DNA of 64,000 nucleotides from Thermoanaerobacterium aotearoense. Its GTDB lineage: Bacteria > Bacillota > Thermoanaerobacteria > Thermoanaerobacterales > Thermoanaerobacteraceae. Where the stretch lies: the NCBI RefSeq assembly GCF_009905255.1, contig NZ_CP047602.1, forward strand, positions 1,426,001-1,490,000, read 5' to 3'. Position numbers and translations under genes: made by a program. Of this stretch, positions 1 to 9,580 are shown piece after piece (positions within the stretch are counted from its first letter, which is position 1; each line of letters starts with the position of its first letter). A model generated the notes under the pieces. The model was not told the DNA's origin. It made no database searches and saw only the letters and a program-made list of their open reading frames with translations.

Positions 1-53
1 ATAGCTATTTTTTCAGCTTCTCTTATTGAATCCAACATATCATTTAAAATCAT
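1..53 (-). CDS. nrnA: DHH-family phosphoesterase (NrnA-like), N-terminal fragment cut by the window edge
   Basis: Only the first 17 complete codons are visible: an ATG start at 53-51, then a helix beginning [18 protein letters not shown]. The ATG overlaps the rbfA stop as ATGA, which indicates translational coupling. In many Firmicutes the gene after rbfA encodes a DHH/DHHA1 bifunctional oligoribonuclease and pAp phosphatase, whose N-terminus is a similar helix just before the first catalytic strand. The short peptide fits that family, but the call rests mainly on synteny. The rest of the gene lies outside the window. Confidence 0.55.
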   Translation of the reverse strand, partial: MILNDMLDSIREAEKIA

Positions 54-409
54 TTGTCTTCACTCTCTTGACTATCTAAATCTCTTAAAATCTTAGAAAT
101 ATGGGCACCATATTCTATTGAATTATCAAGTTCGAAAATCAATTCAGGAGTATATCTTAATTTAATTCTTTTTCCTAATTCATGTCTTATAAAACCAGTT
201 GCACTTTTTAAACCTTCTATAGTATTCTTTTTCTCATCATCATTTCCATAAACGCTGATATAAATTTTTGCATAACGCAAATCTTTTGAAACTTCGATAT
301 CTGTTATGCTAGTCATGCTACTTATCCTTGGATCCTTTATCTCTTCGAATATCATTTGGCTTACTTCTTTTTTTATTTCTTCTGATAAACGTCCAATTCT
401 ATACTGCAC
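50..409 (-). CDS. rbfA: Ribosome-binding factor A
   Basis: RbfA is a small KH-like protein that binds the 30S precursor near the 5' end of 16S rRNA and helps its late maturation, also acting in cold adaptation. The 119-residue product opens with the family hallmark [17 protein letters not shown], followed by EIKDPRI and a [11 protein letters not shown] strand, so length and motifs are typical. The start is GTG at 409-407 with an AAAGGAT site upstream; an overlapping ATG two bases upstream is out of frame. It sits 14 bp after infB and overlaps the next gene by ATGA, at the end of the rimP-nusA-infB operon. Confidence 0.95.
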   Translation of the reverse strand: MQYRIGRLSEEIKKEVSQMIFEEIKDPRISSMTSITDIEVSKDLRYAKIYISVYGNDDEKKNTIEGLKSATGFIRHELGKRIKLRYTPELIFELDNSIEYGAHISKILRDLDSQESEDK

Positions 410-423
410 ATTAATTCATCCTT

Positions 424-2463
424 TCAACGAGGTATTTCCTCCATCTGGTATGCTTCCAGCACATCACCTTCTTTAATGTCATTAAATCTTTCTATGCCGA
501 TTCCGCATTCAAAACCAGATTGTACTTCTTTTACATCGTCTTTAAATCTCTTCAATGAAGATATTTTTCCTTCAAAAATTACTATGCCATCTCTTACTAA
601 TCTTATGTTTGCATTTCTGGAAATCTTGCCTTCTACTACATAACATCCAGCTACATTTCCTACATTAGGAACCCTAAATACTGCTCTTACCTCTGCTTTG
701 CCTAATTCTTTTTCTCTATACTCTGGTTCCAACATACCCTTCATAGCTGCTTTTAAATCATCAATCGCATCGTAAATTATTCTATATAATCTTATATCAA
801 CTTTCTCTTTTTCGGCCAAAGATTTAGCCTTGCTATCAGGTCTTACATTAAAGCCAATTATTATGGCATTAGATGCAGAAGCAAACATGACATCAGTTTC
901 AGTAATAGCACCAACTGCTCCATGGATAACTCTAAGTCTTACATCATCATTACTCAATTGCTCAATGGAGCTTTTTAATGCTTCAACAGAACCCTGTACA
1001 TCAGCTTTTAATATTATATTTAGCTCTTTTACATTGCCTTCTTTTATTTGATTAAACAGTTCATCAAGAGATATCTTTTGCTTTTGCATCATTTCTTCTT
1101 CTCTGAACTTTTCCTTGCGCTTTTCTGCAATTGAACGAGCTTTTTTCTCATCATCCAATACAACAAGTATGTCTCCTGCTTTTGGAACGTCAGACAGACC
1201 CAAAACTTCAACAGGTATCGATGGTGATGCTTTTTTAACCTTCCTGCCTTTATCGTCAAACATTGCTCTTACTTTCCCATAAGCTGTCCCAGCAATTATT
1301 ACATCACCTGTTTTTAGTGTTCCCTTTTGTACTAAAACTGTTGCAACAGGACCTCTGTTTTTGTCAAGTTGTGCTTCAATGATTGTACCTCTGGCTGGCC
1401 TATTTGGATTTGCCTTTAATTCTAACATTTCCGCTTCCAGCAATATCATTTCAAGCAAATCATCAAGCCCAATATTTTTTTGCGCTGAAACATTGACACA
1501 TATTGTATTTCCGCCCCAATCCTCTGGCACCAAACCATATTCCACCAATTCTTGCTTAACTCTATCTGGGTTCGCATTAGGTTTATCAATTTTATTTATG
1601 GCTACAATTATCGGAACATTTGCAGCTTTAGCATGGTTTATTGCTTCTATTGTTTGAGGCATAACACCATCATCCGCTGCTACAACTAATACAGCAATAT
1701 CAGTCACACTGGCACCTCTCGCCCTCATAGCCGTAAATGCTTCATGTCCTGGTGTATCCAAAAACACGACTTTTTTGCCATTTATTTCTACAACAGATGC
1801 ACCAATGTGTTGTGTAATTCCTCCAGCTTCACGTTGAGTAACGTTTGTCTTTCTGATTGCATCCAGCAAGGATGTTTTTCCATGATCTACATGACCCATC
1901 ACAGTTATTACAGGTGGTCTAGGCAGAAGATCTTTTTCATCATCTTCTTTGTCTATGATCTCAAGATTATCTTCATTTTCCTCTTTTTTTTCTAATAAAA
2001 AGCCATACTCTTCAGCGATTTGCGAGGCATTTTCATAGTCTATTTGTTGATTTATTGTCACCATTATTCCTTTGGATATCAATTTCTTTATGATATCTGA
2101 AGGATTTATTTTCATTTTTTCAGATAGCTCTTTAACAGTTATAAACGCAGGTATCGATATTATTTTAACAGAATCATCTTGTGGTTTATTGTTATCGTCC
2201 TTTGCTTTTTTGGCATCTGACTTTTTTTGCTTTTTGTTAGACTTTTTAGGCTTTTCATCAATTTCGTCATATTCTTCTACTAATTCATCGGTCTCTGTTT
2301 CCTCTTTTTCCGTCAATAAATCTATTATTAAACTTACTTCATCATCTTCTAACGTGCTCATATGATTTTTTACATTAATATCTAAATCATTTAACTTCGA
2401 AATCAATTCCTTGCTTGTAATTTTTAGTTCTTTTGCCAACTCATAAACTCTTGTCTTTGACAT
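424..2463 (-). CDS. infB: Translation initiation factor IF-2
   Basis: IF-2 is the GTPase that places initiator fMet-tRNA on the 30S subunit and promotes subunit joining. The product is 679 residues. An IF2_N winged domain at about 1-50 is followed by a charged Lys/Asp/Glu linker and a second IF2_N domain at about 100-160. The GTPase starts near residue 190, with G1 [10 protein letters not shown]3 DTPGHEAF and G4 NKID, followed by the beta-barrel and C-terminal fMet-tRNA-binding domains. I chose the ATG at 2463, seven bases after GGAGGTG, over an in-frame ATG at 2478 that lies ahead of the ribosome site. The N-terminal linker is short, as in other Clostridia. It lies between ylxQ and rbfA in the classic nusA-infB operon. 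Confidence 0.97.
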   Translation of the reverse strand: MSKTRVYELAKELKITSKELISKLNDLDINVKNHMSTLEDDEVSLIIDLLTEKEETETDELVEEYDEIDEKPKKSNKKQKKSDAKKAKDDNNKPQDDSVKIISIPAFITVKELSEKMKINPSDIIKKLISKGIMVTINQQIDYENASQIAEEYGFLLEKKEENEDNLEIIDKEDDEKDLLPRPPVITVMGHVDHGKTSLLDAIRKTNVTQREAGGITQHIGASVVEINGKKVVFLDTPGHEAFTAMRARGASVTDIAVLVVAADDGVMPQTIEAINHAKAANVPIIVAINKIDKPNANPDRVKQELVEYGLVPEDWGGNTICVNVSAQKNIGLDDLLEMILLEAEMLELKANPNRPARGTIIEAQLDKNRGPVATVLVQKGTLKTGDVIIAGTAYGKVRAMFDDKGRKVKKASPSIPVEVLGLSDVPKAGDILVVLDDEKKARSIAEKRKEKFREEEMMQKQKISLDELFNQIKEGNVKELNIILKADVQGSVEALKSSIEQLSNDDVRLRVIHGAVGAITETDVMFASASNAIIIGFNVRPDSKAKSLAEKEKVDIRLYRIIYDAIDDLKAAMKGMLEPEYREKELGKAEVRAVFRVPNVGNVAGCYVVEGKISRNANIRLVRDGIVIFEGKISSLKRFKDDVKEVQSGFECGIGIERFNDIKEGDVLEAYQMEEIPR

Positions 2464-2464
2464 T

Positions 2465-2785
2465 TTATTCACCTCCATTAGTTAGAACCTCCTTTGCTTC
2501 AGCTAATAGTTTGTTAGATAGGTTTTCATCTGTAATGCCAATCACCGCTGTATCGTCTCGCCCTATGCTTTTGCCAATATAAGACATATTACCAGCGATT
2601 ATATATAAAATGTTTTTAGAATTACATAAAGATATAAACTTTTTCTTTGTATTTTCAGAAGCGTCTTCCGCTATAATAACAAGACGAACACTTGATTTAG
2701 CAATTCCTTTTTCAACCGGCAACCTTCCCGGCAATAATTTTCCTGCTCTCCTGCACAACCCCAGCATAGAATAAAATTTATTCAT
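2465..2785 (-). CDS. ylxQ: L7Ae-family ribosomal-type protein YlxQ
   Basis: The 106-residue protein belongs to the L7Ae/L30e RNA-binding superfamily, which recognises kink-turns. The N-terminal [14 protein letters not shown] is the YlxQ signature. The exact role in bacteria is not settled. I chose the ATG at 2785 because AGAGG lies seven bases upstream and the resulting length is close to that of known YlxQ proteins; an in-frame codon at 2812 lies deep inside ylxR. The start overlaps the ylxR stop by 8 bp, so the two are probably translationally coupled. The final codons carry the Shine-Dalgarno site of infB. Confidence 0.88.
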   Translation of the reverse strand: MNKFYSMLGLCRRAGKLLPGRLPVEKGIAKSSVRLVIIAEDASENTKKKFISLCNSKNILYIIAGNMSYIGKSIGRDDTAVIGITDENLSNKLLAEAKEVLTNGGE

Positions 2786-3047
2786 TTGAAACCTCTTTTC
2801 TGATTTGTTCAATAATATCTTCAGTTAATGAAGTTTCCAATGCCCTTTCTATTTTTTTTGATTTTAAGGCTTTTTCTACGCAATCAATGTTTTTACAGAC
2901 ATAGCAACCTCTCCCAGACAACTTACCTGTCAAATCAACTTGGACTTCATTGCTATGCGCTTTTTTGACGATTCGAAGCAACTCTCTCTTTGGCTTCATT
3001 TCTTGGCAACCAAGACACATTCTCATTGGAACTTTTTTGGACTTCAC
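2778..3047 (-). CDS. ylxR: YlxR (RnpM) RNA-binding protein
   Basis: YlxR is a small basic protein of the nusA-infB operon, recently described in Bacillus as an RNase P modulator and nucleic-acid-associated regulator. The 89-residue product shows the family core MRMCLGCQEMKPKRELLRIV near the N-terminus and SGRGCYVCKN further on. The cysteines at about 11, 14, 48 and 51 could bind a metal, although this is not general to the family. The start is GTG at 3047-3045. It is followed by ylxQ with an 8 bp overlap and preceded by nusA. Confidence 0.9.
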   Translation of the reverse strand: MKSKKVPMRMCLGCQEMKPKRELLRIVKKAHSNEVQVDLTGKLSGRGCYVCKNIDCVEKALKSKKIERALETSLTEDIIEQIRKEVSNE

Positions 3048-3064
3048 GTTATCAACCCCAACCT

Positions 3065-4102
3065 TTAAGATTTAGCAGTAGATTCACTTGTTATGTCTAT
3101 CTTCCATCCTGTTAGCTTAGCAGCTAATCTTACATTTTGTCCTTCTTTGCCAATTGCAAGAGAAAGCTGATAATCAGGTACGACGACTCTTGCTATTTTT
3201 TCTTTTTCATCAATATCAATACTTAAAACTTTGGCCGGACTTAAAGCGTTAGTTACAAATTCCTGTGGTTTTGAGCTCCATTTTACGATATCTATCTTTT
3301 CACCCTTTAACTCATTTACAACAGCTTGTACTCTTGCGCCCTTGTAACCTACACATGAACCTACCGGATCAACATTTTCGTCTTTTGCATATACAGCCAT
3401 TTTCGTCCTTGAACCAGGTTCTCTCGAAATACTTCGAATTTCGACGATACCTTGTTGCAATTCTGGTACCTCCATCTCAAAAAGCCTTTTTACCAATCCT
3501 GGGTGTGAACGTGATATAAGTATTTGCGGACCTTTTGTAGTCTTTTTAACTTCTACTATATAGACTTTTATTCTATCTCCATGTTTGTAGGTTTCGTTTG
3601 GAATCTGCTCATTTGGCGTCAAAGTAGCTTCAGTTTTACCTAAATCAACTAAAACATTCTTTTTTTCTATTCTTTCTACAATTCCAGTGACTATTTCTGA
3701 TTCCTTGCTTAAAAAGTCTTCATACACAATACCTCGTTCTGCTTCTCTTATTCTTTGAACAACAACCTGTTTAGCATTTTGTGCTGCTATTCTCCCAAAA
3801 GATTTTGGCGTAACTTCAATATCAACAGTATCACCAACAAGGTATTTCTTGCTTAATTTTTGAGCCTCTTCCAAACTTATTTCAAGCAAATCATTGTACA
3901 CATTTTCCACAACTGTTTTTTGAGCATAGACTTTAACATCACCCGTTTCTCTGTCCATCTTTACTTTGACATTCTGAGCTGTTCCATAGTTTTTTTTGTA
4001 CGCCGAAACCAATGCAGCTTCTATTGCTTCAAACATCGTTTCTTTCGTAATGCCTTTATCTTTGCAAATTTGTTCAAGTGCTTCAATAAATTCACTGTTC
4101 AT
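3065..4102 (-). CDS. nusA: Transcription termination/antitermination factor NusA
   Basis: NusA binds RNA polymerase and nascent RNA and modulates pausing, intrinsic termination and rRNA antitermination. The 345-residue product has the N-terminal RNAP-binding domain (about 1-125, with the typical EALEQICKDKGI start). An S1 domain (about 135-200) and two KH domains follow, the last with GKEGQNVRLAAKLTGW near the C-terminus. There are no C-terminal acidic repeats, as is normal for Gram-positive NusA. It follows rimP by 18 bp and precedes ylxR. The leader hairpin ahead of rimP could be a site of NusA feedback, which is inference. Confidence 0.97.
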   Translation of the reverse strand: MNSEFIEALEQICKDKGITKETMFEAIEAALVSAYKKNYGTAQNVKVKMDRETGDVKVYAQKTVVENVYNDLLEISLEEAQKLSKKYLVGDTVDIEVTPKSFGRIAAQNAKQVVVQRIREAERGIVYEDFLSKESEIVTGIVERIEKKNVLVDLGKTEATLTPNEQIPNETYKHGDRIKVYIVEVKKTTKGPQILISRSHPGLVKRLFEMEVPELQQGIVEIRSISREPGSRTKMAVYAKDENVDPVGSCVGYKGARVQAVVNELKGEKIDIVKWSSKPQEFVTNALSPAKVLSIDIDEKEKIARVVVPDYQLSLAIGKEGQNVRLAAKLTGWKIDITSESTAKS

Positions 4103-4120
4103 TATTTTCCCTCCTTTAAT

Positions 4121-4576
4121 CTAAAATTTTATAACAGGTTTAACCAAACTAACATTTTTTATATCAAATTCTCTTTTTCCGCCATCGTCAACAATGATCA
4201 CTTTATCATCTTCAAGGCCTAAAAGCTCGCCTTCATACTTTTTCTTTTTATCTATTGGTTGATATAATGAAACTTCAACCAAACTGCCTTTGAATTTTTC
4301 AAAATCCCGTTTTGTTTTTAATGGTCTATCTATTCCTGGCGAAGAAACTTCAAGTATATAACTATTATCTATTGGATCTACTTCATCCAGCTTTTCACTT
4401 AAATATTCACTTATAATTTGACAATCGTCTAAGCTAACTCCTCCATCTTTGTCTATATAAACTCTTAGATACCAATTGTTGCCTTCTTTTTTGTATTCAA
4501 CATCAACCAATTCAAAATTGTTTTTTTCTATGGCGGGAGTAACAAGCTGTCTTGTCAACTCTTCAATCTTTGACAA
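4121..4576 (-). CDS. rimP: Ribosome maturation factor RimP
   Basis: RimP assists maturation of the 30S subunit, acting early around S12 and the central pseudoknot. The 151-residue product matches the family's usual 150-160 residues: an N-terminal alpha/beta domain with ELVDVEYKKEG and YLRVYIDKDGGVSLDDC, the highly conserved LEVSSPGIDRPL, and a C-terminal Sm-like barrel. I chose a TTG start at 4576-4574 because AAGGAGGT lies seven bases upstream; an in-frame GTG at 4639 would begin inside the leader hairpin. It is the first gene of the rimP-nusA-infB operon. Confidence 0.94.
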   Translation of the reverse strand: MSKIEELTRQLVTPAIEKNNFELVDVEYKKEGNNWYLRVYIDKDGGVSLDDCQIISEYLSEKLDEVDPIDNSYILEVSSPGIDRPLKTKRDFEKFKGSLVEVSLYQPIDKKKKYEGELLGLEDDKVIIVDDGGKREFDIKNVSLVKPVIKF

Positions 4577-4621
4577 TTTGATAACCTCCTTGTAGCTCAT
4601 TATTTTATATATATAATACGA

Positions 4622-4643
4622 AAGAGTGGGAAACCCCACTCTT
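4622..4643 (-). promoter_or_regulatory. Leader hairpin of the rimP-nusA-infB operon
   Basis: A perfect 9 bp stem (AAGAGTGGG with CCCACTCTT) closes a four-base loop between the promoter and the rimP ribosome site. The downstream side reads TTTCGTATTATA, so the uridine tract is interrupted and the hairpin is not a textbook terminator. It could be an attenuator, a 5' stabiliser or a feedback site. The fold is seen directly; the function is inference. Confidence 0.6.
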
Positions 4644-4670
4644 AAGTTCCATCTCTATTTTGCCATATCA

Positions 4671-4699
4671 ATTATAACATACACAAATAACCAATGCAA
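4671..4699 (-). promoter_or_regulatory. Sigma-A promoter (extended -10) of the rimP-nusA-infB operon
   Basis: The -35 box TTGCAT (4699-4694) and the -10 box TATAAT (4676-4671) are separated by exactly 17 bp, and TG one base ahead of the -10 makes it an extended -10 promoter. Transcription would start near 4664, directly after the polC stop codon, giving a leader of about 88 nt that contains the hairpin at 4622-4643. Confidence 0.8.
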
Positions 4700-4701
4700 C
4701 A

Positions 4702-7700
4702 TTAAAATAAACTTAATTGATTTGATTCAGGAATATCCTGCAAGCAACCATGCTGCTTTAAAATGTCGATAACAGTTTTACTGATTCTCGTTCTATTTCT
4801 CAAATCTTCTATTGATAAAAATTTGCCTTTTTCTCTCTCTTCAGCTATTATCTTCGCTGCTTGCTTACCTATACCTTCCAATGAGTTCAATGGAGGCAAT
4901 ATGCCATCTTTTGTAATTAAAAATTTCACCGCATCAGATTTATACAAATCAATATTTGTGAATCTTAGGCCTCTAAGGTACATTTCAAGACCAACCTCTA
5001 ATATTGTCAATAAGCCTTTCTCCTTTGCTGTAGCATTATTGCCCTTTGATTCAATTAGCCTTATATTTTCTTTGATTTTTTCTAATGAATCCATCATATC
5101 CAAATTAAATTCATCAGCTCTAACAGTAAAATACGTGGCATAAAAAGCCTCAGGGTGGTGCACTTTAAAATAAGCTATCCTAAAAGCCATTATGACATAA
5201 GCAACTGCATGGGCTTTAGGAAACATGTACTTGATTTTTTGACACGACTGAATAAACCAATCAGGCACATTATGCTTTTTCATTTCCTCTATTTCCTCGT
5301 CTTTTATGCCCTTTCCTTTTCTAACGCTTTCCATTATCTTGAAAGACAACTTCTTGTCAAGCCCTTTGCTGATAAGAAATAACATTATATCATCTCGTGT
5401 GGAAATTACCTCTTTAAGTGTGGCTTTGCCTTCTTTTATTATGTCTTGTGCATTATTAAGCCAAACATCTGTACCATGTGAAAGTCCGCTTATTCTTACA
5501 AGCTCTGCAAAAGTTGTCGGCTTTGTATCAACCAGCATCTGTCTTACAAATTTCGTTCCAAATTCAGGCAATCCTAAAGTGCCTACTGTGCAATTTATAT
5601 CTTCTGGATCTATGTTAAGAGCTTCTACACTTGTAAAAAGGCTCATCGTCTTTTTATCATCTAATGGTATTTCTCTGGCATTGATTCCTGTTAAATCTTC
5701 CAGCATTCTGATTACTGTAGGATCATCATGACCAAGTATATCAAGCTTAAGCAGTCTTCCGCTTATAGAGTGATAATCAAAGTGTGTTGTTATTATGTCT
5801 GAATCTTGTGCATCTGCAGGATGCTGTATTGGTGTAAAATCATAAATGTCTTTGTCTTTGGGGACAACCATAACACCACCTGGATGTTGCCCTGTAGTCC
5901 TTTTGGCACCAGTACAACCCATGACTAACCTCTTGATTTCTGCATTATGAACCGTTAAATTTTTTTCTTCGAAATACTTTTTCACAAAGCCGTATGCTGT
6001 TTTATCAGCCAATGTACCAATAGTTCCAGCTCTAAAGACGTGACCTATTCCAAATATTTCTTCTGTGTACTTATGTGCTATCGGCTGATAATCTCCTGAA
6101 AAGTTTAAATCTATATCTGGTTCTTTATCCCCTTCAAATCCAAGAAACACTTCAAATGGAATATCATGTCCATCTTTTCTCATCTTTGTTCCGCATTGTG
6201 GACAATCTTTATCAGGCATATCCACACCAGAACCATAACTTCCATCTAATATAAACTCTGAGTGCTTGCAATGAGGGCAGATATAATGAGGTGGCAATGG
6301 ATTAACCTCGGTTATTCCGCTCATGGTTGCCACAAACGACGAACCGACCGAACCTCTTGAACCAACTAAATAACCATCACTTAGTGATTTTGTCACTAAC
6401 TTTTGAGCTATGATGTACATAACAGCGTAACCATTATTTATGATAGAATTTAGCTCTTTGTCCAGCCTTTTTTCAACTATCTCTGGCAATTTTTCACCAT
6501 ATATTTCATGAGCCTTGTTTAATGTCAATTTCCTAAGCTCTTCTTCGGCACCTTCTATTGACGGAGGAAATGTGCCATCTGGTATTGGTTTAACATCTTC
6601 TATAGAATCTGCTATTTGATTAGGATTGTCTATGACAATCTCCCTTGCAATCTCTTCATCAAAGTAATCAAATTCTCTCAGCATTTCATCGGTTGTTCTA
6701 AAATAAAGTGGTGGCTGTCTATCAGCATCTTTAAACCCTTTTCCATACATGAGTATCTTTCTATACACATTATCCCAAGGGTCTAAAAAATGAACATCAC
6801 ACGTCGCAACAACCGGTTTTTTGAGTTGTTTTCCCAAATCATAAATTCTTTTGTTTATCTTAATCAATTCTTCTTTGTTTTTTACCTCACCCTTATCAAT
6901 TAAAAATTCGTTATTTCCTAAAGGTTGTATTTCTAAATAATCATAGTAACTAGCGATCTCGTGTAATTTATCATCATCAAGATTTGATATTAATCCCCTA
7001 AAAACTTCACCTTGTTCACAAGCAGAACCAATTAATAATCCTTCTCTCATTTGCGACAAAAGACTTTTAGGAATTCTTGGATTTCTGTGAAAATACTCCA
7101 AATTTGATCTTGATACTAATTCATAGAGATTTCTCAACCCTTTTTGGTTTCTGACAAGTATGATTACATGATATGTAGGCATTTTTTTTATGTCAACCTT
7201 GTTTTTTAAATAATCGTTTATCTCATTTACTTTTTCTATTCCGTTTTCTTTCAGCTTATTGATACTTTTAATAAAAATTTCAGCAGTTGCTTTAGCATCG
7301 TCTACGGCTCTATGATGATTTTCAAGTGACACACCAAGATGCTGCGCTACAGTATCCAGTTTGTAATTTTTTAGATTTTCATACATGTGCCTGCTTAACT
7401 CTAAAGTGTCTAAAACGGGATTGTCCACTTCCATACCAAGATTTCTGGCTTTTGTCTTTATAAAAGTCACGTCAAAGTTTGCATTATGCGCTACAAGAAT
7501 AGAATCCTTTATAAAGTCCAAAAATTTAGGCAAGATTTCTTCAATAGATGGGTACTCTTTAACCATGTCGTCTGTTATGCCGGTCAATTTTGTTATAAAT
7601 TTAGATATGTGAACTTGTGGATTCACAAAAGTCTCGAATGTATCTACTATTTGACAATTCTTTATCTTGACAGCCCCAATTTCAATAATATTGTCATTAA

Positions 7701-8934
7701 TGCTTGAAAGACCAGTAGTTTCAATGTCAAATACAACAAAGCTGCCATCAATAGTCATAGATGTGCTTCCGCTGACGATTGGAACACCATCATTGACAAG
7801 ATAACCCTCTACGCCGTAGATGACTTTAACACCATATTTTTTCGCAGCACTTTGAGCTTCAGGATAAGCCTGCAATACAGCATGATCTGTTATTGCAATC
7901 GCTTTGTGCCCCCACTCTGATGCCCTTCTGATTAAAGACTCTGCAGAGCTTACTCCATCCATGCTGCTCATTTGTGTATGTACATGCAACTCTACCCTTT
8001 TTTGTGGATGAGAATCTACTCTGACAGATTTCTCGCATAGTTCTACGTCTTTAGCATTCAATATTAGATCTCTTTCATATTTATCGTAAATAACAGTACC
8101 GCGCACTTTTACATTGCTTCCTATTGTCAATCTGTCTTTAATTAGATTGTACTTTTCACCATTTAAAAATGCTTTAACTGTAAATGAAGATGTAGTATCA
8201 GTAATATCAAAAGTCATCAGATATTTAGATTTTATTTCGCGGAAATCTATTGAAAAAATTTCACCTTTTATTGCAACATCATCACCTTCTTGAAATACAT
8301 CGCATATTTTTACAATTTCTGTATTTATTTCTTTTCCAAGTAATACTTTGCTGTCATTATCATCCACATCACTTTCAATTTTTTGGCTGCTTTCTGGAGG
8401 ACTTGTGATGATGTTATTTGCCAAGATTTCTTCGTCCTTTTTGATTTCTTCATGAAGTTTGTCATATATTGCTTCATCAAAATCTAAAGCAAAATTTACG
8501 TCTAGATCATAATATTCTTTTATCAATTCGCCAATATACGCATCGATTTTGTTTTTCTTTAGAAAATTAAAAGATACTTCATTTGACGCCTTTATTATTA
8601 CATGTTCCTCATCTTTAATCGATACATGACATGATTTTATAAAACTTAAAGTGCCAGGATATTTTTCACTGGCTTTTTTTATAATATCATCCCAATAATC
8701 ATTTAAAACTGAATTTACGTCAATGTTATCTGCACCTGTAAATTCAAATTCTATATTAGAAAGTAGAGGGATTTTTGATTTAATAGTAGATTTTAAAGAT
8801 TCTAATTTTGAAACATCTTTTTTAAAATTAAAAGGCAAAAACAGTATAAGCTTTCTTTCCTTTAAACATAAACTTATTTTATTTATTTTTATGTCGCTTA
8901 TACCTAATTCCTCTTTAAGAAAAGAAGGTAGCAT
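4702..8934 (-). CDS. polC: DNA polymerase III alpha subunit, Gram-positive PolC type
   Basis: PolC is the replicative polymerase of low-GC Gram-positives and carries its own proofreading exonuclease. Of about 1410 residues, the order seen is: an N-terminal domain, an OB fold at about 230-310, a PHP domain starting near residue 320 with HVHTQMSSMDG, and an inserted DnaQ-like 3'-5' exonuclease starting near 400 with FDIETTGLSS. A zinc-binding module follows (CPHC near 886, CPQCG near 913), then the polymerase palm with EPDIDLNFSGDYQ near 940, and a C-terminal helix-hairpin-helix region. The ATG at 8934 has AAGGAG nine bases upstream; a TTG one codon earlier is an alternative. It is the last gene of the pyrH-to-polC cluster, 13 bp after a glycosyltransferase gene. 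Confidence 0.97.
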   Translation of the reverse strand: MLPSFLKEELGISDIKINKISLCLKERKLILFLPFNFKKDVSKLESLKSTIKSKIPLLSNIEFEFTGADNIDVNSVLNDYWDDIIKKASEKYPGTLSFIKSCHVSIKDEEHVIIKASNEVSFNFLKKNKIDAYIGELIKEYYDLDVNFALDFDEAIYDKLHEEIKKDEEILANNIITSPPESSQKIESDVDDNDSKVLLGKEINTEIVKICDVFQEGDDVAIKGEIFSIDFREIKSKYLMTFDITDTTSSFTVKAFLNGEKYNLIKDRLTIGSNVKVRGTVIYDKYERDLILNAKDVELCEKSVRVDSHPQKRVELHVHTQMSSMDGVSSAESLIRRASEWGHKAIAITDHAVLQAYPEAQSAAKKYGVKVIYGVEGYLVNDGVPIVSGSTSMTIDGSFVVFDIETTGLSSINDNIIEIGAVKIKNCQIVDTFETFVNPQVHISKFITKLTGITDDMVKEYPSIEEILPKFLDFIKDSILVAHNANFDVTFIKTKARNLGMEVDNPVLDTLELSRHMYENLKNYKLDTVAQHLGVSLENHHRAVDDAKATAEIFIKSINKLKENGIEKVNEINDYLKNKVDIKKMPTYHVIILVRNQKGLRNLYELVSRSNLEYFHRNPRIPKSLLSQMREGLLIGSACEQGEVFRGLISNLDDDKLHEIASYYDYLEIQPLGNNEFLIDKGEVKNKEELIKINKRIYDLGKQLKKPVVATCDVHFLDPWDNVYRKILMYGKGFKDADRQPPLYFRTTDEMLREFDYFDEEIAREIVIDNPNQIADSIEDVKPIPDGTFPPSIEGAEEELRKLTLNKAHEIYGEKLPEIVEKRLDKELNSIINNGYAVMYIIAQKLVTKSLSDGYLVGSRGSVGSSFVATMSGITEVNPLPPHYICPHCKHSEFILDGSYGSGVDMPDKDCPQCGTKMRKDGHDIPFEVFLGFEGDKEPDIDLNFSGDYQPIAHKYTEEIFGIGHVFRAGTIGTLADKTAYGFVKKYFEEKNLTVHNAEIKRLVMGCTGAKRTTGQHPGGVMVVPKDKDIYDFTPIQHPADAQDSDIITTHFDYHSISGRLLKLDILGHDDPTVIRMLEDLTGINAREIPLDDKKTMSLFTSVEALNIDPEDINCTVGTLGLPEFGTKFVRQMLVDTKPTTFAELVRISGLSHGTDVWLNNAQDIIKEGKATLKEVISTRDDIMLFLISKGLDKKLSFKIMESVRKGKGIKDEEIEEMKKHNVPDWFIQSCQKIKYMFPKAHAVAYVIMAFRIAYFKVHHPEAFYATYFTVRADEFNLDMMDSLEKIKENIRLIESKGNNATAKEKGLLTILEVGLEMYLRGLRFTNIDLYKSDAVKFLITKDGILPPLNSLEGIGKQAAKIIAEEREKGKFLSIEDLRNRTRISKTVIDILKQHGCLQDIPESNQLSLF

Positions 8935-8947
8935 CAAAACGCACTCC

Positions 8948-9580
8948 TTACATCCATACCTTTAAAATGTCTTTATACATCATCAGCCTGGCTTTAAAAC
9001 CTTTAATAAAACCCAATTTTTCTTCTTTCATTACATGCGTCATATTTTCTAACTGTACATGTTGCACTCTTAAATGTTTTTCTTTGGCATATTTCGTAAG
9101 CGCTACTTCTATTCCATATTTCAAAATGTCTACATCGCTATTATTTATAAAATCTATAAGAACATCTCTTTTTAAAACACGCTGTCCTGACAAAAAAGGA
9201 GCTATTTTTTGTGCTAAATCAGTTCTTTTTCTTCCAGATGAAAATATGCCAACTGCCATATCACACTTATTATCTAAAACAGGTTTTACTAATTTATTAA
9301 AATGCTCTGGAGTAAAACCTATAAGATCTGCATCAAGCAAAACTAATACATCTCCATTAGCAGCTTGAATGCCCCTTTTTAAAGCAGCACCTTTCCCTAA
9401 ATTTGTCTTTAGATTTATAAGCTTTACGTTAAAAAGAGAAACGACTTTTTCAGTATCGTCTGTTGAACCATCATTTACAACTATTGTTTCATCAATAATA
9501 TTGATTTTTTCTAATACTTTTAAAACATCTTTTATATTTTTCCCCTCATTATACGCAGGAATAATGACAGATATCATCAT
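8948..9580 (-). CDS. Family 2 glycosyltransferase
   Basis: The 210-residue protein is a GT-A fold, family 2 glycosyltransferase. It opens with [13 protein letters not shown], followed by [20 protein letters not shown] and LVLLDADL (the DxD-type nucleotide-sugar and metal site). No membrane segment is obvious, so it is probably cytosolic or membrane-associated. The acceptor and sugar cannot be read from the sequence; the closest general resemblance is to dolichol-phosphate-mannose-synthase-like and glucosyl-phosphoglycerate-synthase-like enzymes. The ATG overlaps the ispG stop, implying coupling to isoprenoid genes, which may suggest a polyprenyl-phosphate acceptor. Bacillus has proS at this position, so the gene is specific to this lineage. 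Confidence 0.8.
   Translation of the reverse strand: MMISVIIPAYNEGKNIKDVLKVLEKINIIDETIVVNDGSTDDTEKVVSLFNVKLINLKTNLGKGAALKRGIQAANGDVLVLLDADLIGFTPEHFNKLVKPVLDNKCDMAVGIFSSGRKRTDLAQKIAPFLSGQRVLKRDVLIDFINNSDVDILKYGIEVALTKYAKEKHLRVQHVQLENMTHVMKEEKLGFIKGFKARLMMYKDILKVWM

Noticed and set aside
830-1995. Open frames on the plus strand opposite infB
   Set aside because: Shadows of a strongly coding minus-strand gene, with no ribosome sites and low-complexity hydrophobic translations. The same applies to all other plus-strand frames outside rnhB and yraN.
4577-4639. Longer N-terminus for rimP starting inside the leader
   Set aside because: The extra 21 residues would be encoded by the leader hairpin and the ribosome-binding site, and the family starts at the TTG at 4576.
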